From Thermoplasmata archaeon (GTDB lineage Archaea > Thermoplasmatota > DAOVMN01), in assembly GCA_030630685.1 (NCBI GenBank), contig DAOVMN010000140.1, positions 1 through 6,134 on the forward strand: a DNA stretch of 6,134 nt. Direction: 5' to 3'. The notes beneath the pieces are model-generated. The model did no database searches. It had not been told where the DNA came from and saw only the letters and a program-made list of their open reading frames with translations. The position numbers and the translations under genes were made by a program. Positions 1 through 6,063 of the stretch are shown piece by piece; position 1 is the first letter of the stretch, and every line of letters begins with the position of its first letter.

Positions 1-11
1 CCACCTCCTTT
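1..11 (-). promoter_or_regulatory. Shine-Dalgarno sequence of a divergent gene starting just outside the left edge
   Basis: Read on the minus strand, the left edge of the window is AAAGGAGGTGG. It contains GGAGGTG, a full complement of the conserved 3' end of 16S rRNA. A start codon would be expected 5-8 nt further on, just beyond the edge. The palindromic TATA-like element at 57-68 would place a minus-strand transcript start near position 37, giving a leader of about 40 nt that includes this site. The start codon is not visible, so the gene is inferred. The + strand text also resembles a 16S 3' terminus, but its first base differs from the conserved sequence. Confidence 0.45.
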
Positions 12-56
12 ATTCTTGGAAGTATTCCCCCATTATTGATTTTGCTAATACCGATA

Positions 57-68
57 GAATTATAATTC
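57..68. promoter_or_regulatory. Palindromic TATA-like box, possibly bidirectional
   Basis: GAATTATAATTC is a perfect 12-bp palindrome whose centre lies about 25 nt upstream of the ATG at 88. That is the usual archaeal distance between TATA box and transcription start, so the + strand mRNA would begin at or within a few bases of the start codon. Because the element reads the same on both strands, it could also bind TBP for the divergent gene implied by the minus-strand ribosome binding site at 1-11. No convincing purine-rich BRE is visible on either side, so strength and direction cannot be judged. Confidence 0.5.
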
Positions 69-87
69 ATGAGCACATACAGGCAAC

Positions 88-3000
88 ATGAAAAGAAATT
101 TTAGTCATCACACAAGCAAGGCTCTGAAGGCGATTGCGCCAATATTGATCGGCATAATTGGTGTATTGACCGTTTTAGTGTTATTGGCACCAAACGCAAG
201 AGCGGATTGGACAGTGATGGTCTATCTGTGCGGGGACAACAATCTTGAGGGACACATCTCAGAGGACCTTGGCGAACTCCAGGACTCGGACACGGAAGAT
301 GTGGACATTCTCGTACTGTGCGATTACAATGAAACGCATGATGGGGAGACCAAACTCTACCACATCTATGGTGACGGGGAAACGGATGAATTGTCAGAGG
401 ATTGGGTGGAAAACGAGATAAATATGGGAGCTGAAGAGAATCTTACCGAGTTCATTGATTTTTGCCTGACAGAGTATCCCTCCTCGCGGACATGCCTGAT
501 ATTCTGGGACCATGGAAGCTCGTGGTCCGGTGTTTGTACGGATGATCATGTGGATGACCCTGGTTCCACTGACAAGATACGCATCAGGGAGATGAGAAAT
601 GCCCTGGATTCGGCTCTTCCTGGGGGCGACACGATAGACATCATCGGTTTCATGGCTTGCTCGATGGCTACGACAGAGGTATGCTACGAACTCAGTGAAT
701 ATGCGGAATATGTTGTTGCGTCGGAGAAAACGGCGTGGGCATTTAAAGGACAGGCGATCCTCTGGGACCTTGATACCATCATCAATTACATGGATGACCA
801 TGACTCCCCCTCGGATGTTGCTAAGAAAATAGTGACCAATGCCATGACCCTGACAGCGGACGAGGAGAGAAAATCCCATACATGGTCTGCAATGGACCTT
901 GACCGGCTTCCAGCTCTTAGGAATGATATTGACACCTTCAACACGGAACTGATGACCTGTTTCCCAGAATATCATGTGGAGATCGCTGAAGCACGGATGA
1001 ACACCGAGGAGTACAAGCTTGGGCAGAGAGTTGATCTCTATCATTTTGCCCAGCGAATAGAAGCCGATACCTCGCTGCCGCAATCACTAAGAGACGCTGC
1101 ACAGGACGTGATGGATGCTGTAGATTATGCTGTTATCGAGGAAGGTGCCCATACCGGCTCAGAGCTCACCCGGGGCAGTTATTACTATCAGGAGGCGGGC
1201 GAAAAACAGGAGGAGGGTCCGGCAAACCATTCTCACGGTCTTCACATCTACTTTCCAGTGAACACCACTTCCTACTCTTCACAATACAATTATTTCAAAG
1301 GGGTTGAACTGTTCTGTGACGATTCTCTATGGGACGAGTGGCTTATCATGTACACAAGCTACATCTTCGTGGATGACAGCAGTGCAGGTTTCGAGGACGG
1401 TTGCCTGAGATATCCCTACAGTACCATAAACGAGGCACTTGATGTTGCCAATGATGGGGATACTATCAGGGTCTTTGGTGGGATATACAATGAAAGTATC
1501 GAGGTCAACAAACCGCTTACCATCGAGGGGAACGGAACGAATACGGTCATTGATTGCCCATCAGGGAATGCTGTGAATATAATCTCTAACTATGTGACAA
1601 TCTCCCAGCTTTTTATCTATACCCCCACGGGTGACGATGACATAGAGATCCAGGCCAATGATGTGGTGATAGCCAACTGCACCCTGTCCAACTGCGGGGA
1701 AAACAGCCTCCACATACTCCATGCCGACGATATCGTGATTGAATGGAGCGTTATCCGCATGGCCGGGGGTGCCGGAGTGACCATCGCGGATTCCGATGAT
1801 GTCCTATTCGACAACTGTCAAATACGCTATAATATAGGTTATGGTGTGGAGATTTATTTGTCCACCGATACCGAGTTCTCATTGTGCAGGATCCATGACA
1901 ACGGGAATGACGGGGTGTTTGTATCCGGGTCATCGGATACCCGGATATGGGATTGTGACGTGTATGATAATGCGGGTTATGGGGTGTATGAGGCTCTGGC
2001 ATCGACCAATACCGACGCACGCTTTTGTTACTGGGGTGACCCGAGCGGTCCTGATGGAGACGGTCCTGGCTATGGGGATGAGATCAACTCGAATGTCATC
2101 TACTCCCCCTGGCTCGGTGATTGGGTCGGCACGATCCCACAAACCTTCTATGTTGACAGGACAGGGTTGATACAGGCCGCAATAGATCATGCAACCGAAC
2201 GCCTGCCTCCTTGGGAGGATAAAGTGGAGGTTTATCCGGGCACCTACACTGAAAATGTATGGGTGCACAAGACCCTTACCATCTCCGGTACCTGTGATGT
2301 TCCACCATATCCGACAATCTACGCCAACAACTCCGGAGACGCCGTTTACATCACAGCGGACTGGGTGACTATTCAGCGTTTTTCCATATACACCGGACCC
2401 AACGGCGATGATGATATCCATGTTGGATCATCAAATCCTCGACAGGAAGCGAACCATGTGACAATATCCGAATGTAACCTGAGCACATGCGGGGATAACT
2501 GCATATATTTCCACTATTGCTCAGACGAGGGAACTGTGAAGGACTGCAGCATCATGTGGGCGGGAAACAATGGCATTCATGTCGAAGGCTCCGCGGACAC
2601 TACCTCGGACAATAATACAATAAGCGACTGCATAATATCTGAGTGCAAAAACAGTGGAATAAGGATCGAAAAAAACTGTGAGGACAGTCTGATAACCGAC
2701 TGTGAAATCTACGACGATGGTGGGGACGGCGTATGTAATAGAGGTATCCAAACCCAAATCCTGAACTGCAACATCCATGAGAATGATAAGAATGGTGTCA
2801 AAATCTCCAAAGCCTCGAACACCTTGATCAAGTGGTGCGATATCCGGGAGAATGGAGATTATGGCGTCTTCGAGGATTCCGGTGCGACCGACACCGATGC
2901 ACGGTTCAACTACTGGGGACACTGGAGCGGTCCCGGTGGAGATGGGCCTGGTAAAGGGGACGGGATAACAGCACAAGTCCTCTATTCCCCCTGGCTTGGG

Positions 3001-5151
3001 TATCCCGCGGGAACGGTTCCACAGACATTCTATGTGGACACCACCGGGAAGATCCAGGTGGCAATTGATAACGCCACGGATGGAGATACGATCCGGGTGT
3101 ATGCAGGACATTATATCGAGAACGTCGAGGTGAACAAGAGACTTGACCTCATAGGCAACGGTTCCGCAGCACAGGGCGGCAATAATACGGTCATCTCGGC
3201 AGGCAATTCCGGTGATGCCCTTTATATTACCGCGGATTGGGTGAACATCACGAACTTCTATGTGATGACCGGAATATCCGGAGAAAACGACATGGATGTC
3301 CGTGCGGACCATGTGAACATTACTGACTGCACCCTGAAAATTAGTGGTGGGGATGCCCTGTACCTCAGGAATGCCGATTTCTGCACAATCGATAGCTGTA
3401 CGGTTAAAGATGCGGGGGGACACGGGATTTCCCTGAACAGTTATGTGTTCAAGAGGATCTATGATTCCGATAACAATACGATCTCGAACTGTACGATCTC
3501 CGATTGTACCGGCGATGGGATATTCATTGACGAACACTGCGATGACAATATGATCATCGACTGTGAGATATTCGACAATGGGGGAAACGGGATATCGGTT
3601 CATGGGGATAATCACAGTATCCAGTCATGTGATATCCACAACAACACCGGAAGCGGGGTGTATGTCAACGGCTCGATCTTCAATTCTCTTACCTATTGTC
3701 TTCTGTACTGGAACCAGGAGGATGGTGCTAATCTTTATAAATCCAGCTTCAACTCCATTTTACACTGCAAACTCCACAATAATGTTGATGATGGAATTGG
3801 CATGATCGGTGCTGAGAACAACACCATCTCCAACTGCACTATCTACGGCAACACGGATAAGGGGCTATATCTGCTTTCATCACACAGTAATATGGTCTCG
3901 AAATGCGATATTTATGGCAACGATGACGGCCTCTATGCCTTTACCTCCCATAACAATGAACTCTCTGAGTGCGATATCCACAAGAACACCAATGGACTGT
4001 ACCTCGCTTTCTCCAACTATAATACCATATCCAAATCGAACATCAAGGACAATTCGGATTACGGAGTTTATGCCCAGGCAAACTCTGTCGGTACCGATGC
4101 ACGGTACAACTACTGGGGACATTCAAAGGGACCGGGTGGCGTCGGACCCGGAGGTGGAGATGCCATTACCATCAATGTCCTCTACTCCCCATGGCTCTGC
4201 CAGGAATACGGCTCCTTCCCGCAGACGTACGGCTATGACGGAAGCGGGAGCGGCAGTGATAAGTTGCAGTCGATCATTAACCTGGCCAAAAAGGGGGATA
4301 CCATCTGGGTCATGAGCGGCAACTTCAAGGAGAACATCATCATAGACAAGACACTAAATTTCGTCGGCAACGGCTCAAAGGACACAATCATCCGGGGAAA
4401 GGAAAAAGGGGATGTAGTTCGGATCCTTAGAAAGGCGGACTGGGTGAACCTGAGCGGCTTCCAGATAATCGGGAGTGGTGGTGGTGGAAGAGGAGGACCC
4501 GGCCTAAAGGATGTGGGAATACACGTGCTGTCTGATCATAATACCATCTTCGACATCATCGTTGCGGATACCTATCAGGGGATCCTTCTTGAGAACTCTC
4601 ATCACAACGTCATCAGGCACATGATCTGCAGGAACAATGATCGGGGCATAACCCTTGCTGCCTCGGACAACAACAGACTCACGAACAACACAATTGCAGC
4701 CAATACCGGGATAGGTATCGAACTGATCAAATCCAGCTTTAACACCATGACAGGCAACACCATAACCAACAACAAACTCGGGATCCTGCTGAAGGATTCC
4801 TCAAGGAAGAACGAAGCCCATGAGAACACCATCCATAAGAACAGGGATTTCGGGATTCGGGTGGTGAACAACGAGGCATATACCATCAATGCCACACGCA
4901 ACTGGTGGGGGAATGATGCGGGCCCATGCCATCCAAAGGATAATCCAAACCATAGAGGAGATAATATCACGGACCTAGTGGAATTTTCACCCTGGCTCGA
5001 TGAGAAGGGGAATCTACATTACTCGCCAGCAGACTCCCAGGATGATGAGGATGATAAGGGATTCCTCCCGGCAAATGATGCAATAATAACCGTGTTTGCC
5101 ATGATTGTCGTCGTGATTTTATCCGAGGGATTCGAAAGAAGGAGGAGATAA
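88..5151 (+). CDS. Secreted, membrane-anchored clostripain-family (C11) peptidase with four beta-helix cassettes
   Basis: This 1687-residue protein is predicted to be a surface cysteine endopeptidase on a beta-helical stalk. Residues 1-39 look like a signal peptide: basic start, hydrophobic core at 15-34, ARA at 37-39 as a likely cleavage site. Residues 41-425 match peptidase family C11. His142 lies in WDHGSSW and Cys191 in GFMACSM, the likely catalytic dyad, and the typical C-terminal part of the domain (GLHIYFP at 384-390, then LWDEWL) is present. The Asp usually found two before the Cys is Met189. Residues 426-1637 form four NosD/PbH1-like right-handed beta-helix cassettes, each ending in a YWG/WWG...SPWL motif. 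An acidic linker (SQDDEDD, 1650-1656), a hydrophobic segment (about 1665-1678) and a final RRRR follow, resembling an archaeal C-terminal anchor. More than 20 N-x-S/T sequons suggest glycosylation. The start is supported by the TATA-like box 25 nt upstream and the signal peptide; there is no Shine-Dalgarno sequence, so translation is probably leaderless. The natural substrate is unknown. Confidence 0.9.
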   Translation: MKRNFSHHTSKALKAIAPILIGIIGVLTVLVLLAPNARADWTVMVYLCGDNNLEGHISEDLGELQDSDTEDVDILVLCDYNETHDGETKLYHIYGDGETDELSEDWVENEINMGAEENLTEFIDFCLTEYPSSRTCLIFWDHGSSWSGVCTDDHVDDPGSTDKIRIREMRNALDSALPGGDTIDIIGFMACSMATTEVCYELSEYAEYVVASEKTAWAFKGQAILWDLDTIINYMDDHDSPSDVAKKIVTNAMTLTADEERKSHTWSAMDLDRLPALRNDIDTFNTELMTCFPEYHVEIAEARMNTEEYKLGQRVDLYHFAQRIEADTSLPQSLRDAAQDVMDAVDYAVIEEGAHTGSELTRGSYYYQEAGEKQEEGPANHSHGLHIYFPVNTTSYSSQYNYFKGVELFCDDSLWDEWLIMYTSYIFVDDSSAGFEDGCLRYPYSTINEALDVANDGDTIRVFGGIYNESIEVNKPLTIEGNGTNTVIDCPSGNAVNIISNYVTISQLFIYTPTGDDDIEIQANDVVIANCTLSNCGENSLHILHADDIVIEWSVIRMAGGAGVTIADSDDVLFDNCQIRYNIGYGVEIYLSTDTEFSLCRIHDNGNDGVFVSGSSDTRIWDCDVYDNAGYGVYEALASTNTDARFCYWGDPSGPDGDGPGYGDEINSNVIYSPWLGDWVGTIPQTFYVDRTGLIQAAIDHATERLPPWEDKVEVYPGTYTENVWVHKTLTISGTCDVPPYPTIYANNSGDAVYITADWVTIQRFSIYTGPNGDDDIHVGSSNPRQEANHVTISECNLSTCGDNCIYFHYCSDEGTVKDCSIMWAGNNGIHVEGSADTTSDNNTISDCIISECKNSGIRIEKNCEDSLITDCEIYDDGGDGVCNRGIQTQILNCNIHENDKNGVKISKASNTLIKWCDIRENGDYGVFEDSGATDTDARFNYWGHWSGPGGDGPGKGDGITAQVLYSPWLGYPAGTVPQTFYVDTTGKIQVAIDNATDGDTIRVYAGHYIENVEVNKRLDLIGNGSAAQGGNNTVISAGNSGDALYITADWVNITNFYVMTGISGENDMDVRADHVNITDCTLKISGGDALYLRNADFCTIDSCTVKDAGGHGISLNSYVFKRIYDSDNNTISNCTISDCTGDGIFIDEHCDDNMIIDCEIFDNGGNGISVHGDNHSIQSCDIHNNTGSGVYVNGSIFNSLTYCLLYWNQEDGANLYKSSFNSILHCKLHNNVDDGIGMIGAENNTISNCTIYGNTDKGLYLLSSHSNMVSKCDIYGNDDGLYAFTSHNNELSECDIHKNTNGLYLAFSNYNTISKSNIKDNSDYGVYAQANSVGTDARYNYWGHSKGPGGVGPGGGDAITINVLYSPWLCQEYGSFPQTYGYDGSGSGSDKLQSIINLAKKGDTIWVMSGNFKENIIIDKTLNFVGNGSKDTIIRGKEKGDVVRILRKADWVNLSGFQIIGSGGGGRGGPGLKDVGIHVLSDHNTIFDIIVADTYQGILLENSHHNVIRHMICRNNDRGITLAASDNNRLTNNTIAANTGIGIELIKSSFNTMTGNTITNNKLGILLKDSSRKNEAHENTIHKNRDFGIRVVNNEAYTINATRNWWGNDAGPCHPKDNPNHRGDNITDLVEFSPWLDEKGNLHYSPADSQDDEDDKGFLPANDAIITVFAMIVVVILSEGFERRRR
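1363..2115 (+). repeat. Beta-helix cassette A (residues 426-676)
   Basis: This first cassette follows the peptidase domain directly. It opens with FVDDSSAG and a PYSTINEALDVANDGDTIRV stretch, the usual beginning of archaeal NosD/DUF1565-like beta-helices, then VNKPLTIEGNG. Coils of about 22 residues follow, with DNCQIRYN and DCDVYDNAGYGVY typical of PbH1 turns. It ends in TDARFCYWG...YSPWL (642-676). At about 250 residues it is close in size to cassette D and lacks the inserted coils seen in cassette C. Confidence 0.75.
2134..2997 (+). repeat. Beta-helix cassette B (residues 683-970)
   Basis: The cassette opens with IPQTFYVD (683-690) and LIQAAIDHAT. The usual DGDTIRVY segment is replaced by a diverged LPPWEDKVEVYPG, followed by the conserved TENVWVHKTLTISG. 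Shared blocks such as SGDAVYITADWV (749-760) recur in cassette C as SGDALYITADWV (1041-1052), showing descent from one ancestral module. It is relatively rich in Cys (for example DCSI, SDCIISEC, DCEIY), whose side chains may stack in the helix core. It ends in TDARFNYWG...YSPWL (936-970). Confidence 0.75.
2893..4121 (+). repeat. 29-nt near-identical direct repeat spaced 1200 nt (2893-2921 and 4093-4121)
   Basis: The DNA encoding TDAR(F/Y)NYWGH at the ends of cassettes B and C is identical over 28 of 29 bases (T at 2905 against A at 4105). Neighbouring cassette DNA has diverged much more, including at synonymous positions. The coordinates given span both copies. This points to a recent duplication or local gene conversion and could serve as a recombination site able to delete or add a 400-codon unit in frame. 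Confidence 0.7.
3016..4197 (+). repeat. Expanded beta-helix cassette C (residues 977-1370)
   Basis: This is the longest cassette, about 394 residues against roughly 250-290 in the others. It begins VPQTFYVD (977-984) with a textbook NATDGDTIRVYAG and ENVEVNKRLDLIGNG. The extra length lies mainly in residues about 1195-1335, where short coils of about 23 residues repeat the pattern N-x-(I/L)-S-x-C-x-I-x-x-N...G-L-Y (for example NNTISNCTIYGN, NNELSECDIHKN). These look like serial coil duplications. The closing motif TDARYNYWG...YSPWL (1336-1370) lies exactly 1200 nt downstream of its counterpart in cassette B. Confidence 0.75.
4216..4998 (+). repeat. Beta-helix cassette D (residues 1377-1637)
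   Basis: The last cassette begins FPQTYGYDGSGSGS, a glycine/serine-rich variant of the FPQTFYVD opener, then KKGDTIWVMSGNFKENIIIDKTLNFVGNGS. A glycine-rich loop (SGGGGRGG, 1463-1470) interrupts the first coils. The following coils (NHHV/NNRL/NTMT-type turns) are typical NosD/CASH repeats and poorer in Cys than cassettes B and C. It ends in the canonical family motif NWWGNDAGPCHPKDNPN...FSPWL (1605-1637), whereas cassettes A-C use a glycine-rich GPxGDGPG or GPGGVGPG version. Confidence 0.75.
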
Positions 5152-5171
5152 CGAAGCCTGCTCCAAAGCTC

Positions 5172-5260
5172 TTGATTTCCCCATTCTTTATACTATTCTT
5201 TCCCCTTCAAAAAGTTGAATTCTCCACTCTTTATACTACTCTTTCCCCTTCAAAAAGTTG
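5172..5260. repeat. Imperfect tandem duplication, 43-bp period, covering the Nudix gene 3' end
   Basis: Positions 5172-5217 and 5215-5260 align at a period of 43 bp with 4 mismatches in 46 positions (at 5176/5219, 5180/5223, 5184/5227 and 5196/5239). The right copy contains the last nine codons and stop of the Nudix gene (QLFEGERVV-stop on the minus strand). The left copy lies beyond that stop and still reads QLFEGERIV-stop at 5188-5217. The left copy is therefore a non-coding remnant of the gene end or, if the order of events was reversed, the former end. Since 43 is not a multiple of three, the two copies are out of frame with each other. Confidence 0.85.
5206..5219. terminator. Weak hairpin with T-tract between convergent genes
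   Basis: TTCAA-AAAG-TTGAA forms a 5-bp stem with a 4-nt loop at the junction of the tandem copies, between the two stop codons (5151 and 5231). On the minus strand it includes a run of five T about 18-22 nt past the Nudix stop. The + strand has pyrimidine-rich tracts (5175-5207) after the large gene. Archaeal termination commonly uses U-rich tracts, so the region could end both transcripts, but neither run is long. Confidence 0.25.
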
Positions 5261-5935
5261 GAGTGCATCCTTTACTACCTTTTCATGATCGAATGCCAGA
5301 GGCGGCAGGTCTTCGGGATCGACCATCTCGACCCCTGCGGCATCGTCCCCTTCCCTCATCTCCCCGCCCACAACCTCGAGGAGATAGATAGCGGAAACCG
5401 TGTGTCCCCTTGGGTCTCTATCCGGGTCCGAATACACACCGATGAGATTCGTCACCCGGGTTCTAAGCCCGGTTTCTTCGAAGATCTCCCTTAAAACCGC
5501 ATCCTCTGTTCTCTCTCCGTACTCCACGAATCCTCCGGGTAGGGCGTACATACCCTTGAAGGGTTCATTCCGGCGGCGTATAAGGAGAAGCCTTCCCATG
5601 CTGAAGATCACGCCGTCCACTGTGAGTGCGGGTGCCCTCCCGTACCTGAGATAACGATTGACTCCCTCGCGCTCCCTTTCAAAGTATTCCATGACCCCGA
5701 TAATCTCATCCGGGAGCCCCGGACCACTGAGATCCACGGGTGTTCCAAGAAATTCGCTCAGGACCCTCAACTTTCTGTCAAAAATGGGGATGTCCCCCGA
5801 ATGCAGGAATTCCCGGGTTAATGTCCCTTCTTTGAGGTTTTTTAGAATAAAAAAAAGGGACTCATCCAGCATCCTCTTACCCTGATATTCAAGATAGAAA
5901 TCACACTTAGGCCTCAGATTCTTGATCTCGCTCAT
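5231..5935 (-). CDS. Nudix hydrolase, ADP-ribose pyrophosphatase-like, with an N-terminal extension
   Basis: The 234-residue protein is a predicted cytosolic Mg2+-dependent hydrolase of nucleoside diphosphate derivatives. The Nudix box is complete at 135-157 (G135, E141, R149-E150, E153-E154, G156, fitting Gx5Ex7REUxEExGU). The lead-in PALTVDGVI, RRRNEPFKGMYALPGG, and DPDRDPRGHTVSAIY downstream resemble archaeal ADP-ribose pyrophosphatases, so ADP-ribose is the best guess; substrate cannot be proven from sequence. The Nudix domain occupies about 97-230. Residues 1-96 are extra compared with compact archaeal homologues of about 140-170 residues; they are charged, probably mixed helix and strand, and I do not recognise them. 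The start is favoured by a TATA-like box centred 26 nt upstream of the ATG, giving a leaderless mRNA without a Shine-Dalgarno sequence. An internal Met82 would give a nearly bare Nudix domain but has no such support. The gene converges on the large peptidase gene, 79 bp apart, and its final codons lie in a tandem duplication. Confidence 0.9.
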   Translation of the reverse strand: MSEIKNLRPKCDFYLEYQGKRMLDESLFFILKNLKEGTLTREFLHSGDIPIFDRKLRVLSEFLGTPVDLSGPGLPDEIIGVMEYFEREREGVNRYLRYGRAPALTVDGVIFSMGRLLLIRRRNEPFKGMYALPGGFVEYGERTEDAVLREIFEETGLRTRVTNLIGVYSDPDRDPRGHTVSAIYLLEVVGGEMREGDDAAGVEMVDPEDLPPLAFDHEKVVKDALQLFEGERVV

Positions 5936-5957
5936 GATTGAACAGGATGTTGTGGGG

Positions 5958-5973
5958 TATTTAACCTTTTTGC
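5958..5973 (-). promoter_or_regulatory. BRE/TATA promoter of the Nudix gene
   Basis: On the minus strand CAAAAAGG-TTAAATA reads as a purine-rich BRE followed by a TATA-like box (5958-5964). The box centre, 5961, is 26 nt from the A of the ATG at 5935, so transcription should start at or next to the start codon. The sequence between box and start (CCCCACAACATCCTGTTCAATC) has no GGAGG-like element, supporting leaderless translation. Confidence 0.6.
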
Positions 5974-6020
5974 ACAGGGCTCTACATTCAGCACGGGAGT
6001 ATGTCGTAAGTCTGTGATTA

Positions 6021-6037
6021 AGAAATAAAACATATTT
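6021..6037 (+). promoter_or_regulatory. Possible promoter for a rightward gene at the right edge
   Basis: AGAAATAAAACATATTT combines an A-rich BRE-like stretch with a TATA-like CATATTT (6031-6037). It would place transcription start near 6058-6062, just before the ATG at 6064. It faces away from the Nudix promoter, so 5936-6063 would be a divergent intergenic region. This is motif reading only; the area is AT-rich and could match by chance. Confidence 0.35.
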
Positions 6038-6063
6038 GACCTATCACCAAACATAATCGCCCC

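Noticed and set aside
1..9. 3' end of a 16S rRNA gene on the + strand (ccacctcct)
   Set aside because: The conserved terminus is ATCACCTCCT; the first window base is C where T is essentially invariant. The minus-strand Shine-Dalgarno reading fits better with the promoter element at 57-68.
394..1083. Open frame of 229 codons on the minus strand, opposite the peptidase domain
   Set aside because: No recognisable domain or promoter, and it is antisense to the conserved catalytic motifs of the C11 domain.
2521..3615. Open frame of 364 codons on the minus strand, inside the beta-helix region
   Set aside because: It is opposite a well-supported gene; the translation shows no domain and echoes the repeats in the antisense frame (recurring PGGxHxE and VGRTGI-like strings). 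Repetitive codon use on the + strand keeps stops rare here.
3809..4315. Open frame of 168 codons on the + strand in a second frame inside cassettes C and D
   Set aside because: The product is rich in Thr, Ser, Arg and Met in low-complexity fashion, as expected from reading repeat DNA out of frame, and the main frame is uninterrupted.
1363..4998. CRISPR array or mobile-element repeats
   Set aside because: The repeats are diverged, in frame and conserved as protein motifs; there are no regular short repeats with unique spacers, no terminal inverted repeats and no transposase.
5690..5692. Alternative start of the Nudix protein at Met82
   Set aside because: It would leave a compact Nudix domain as in homologues, but there is no TATA-like box at the right distance, whereas the start at 5935 has one 26 nt upstream.
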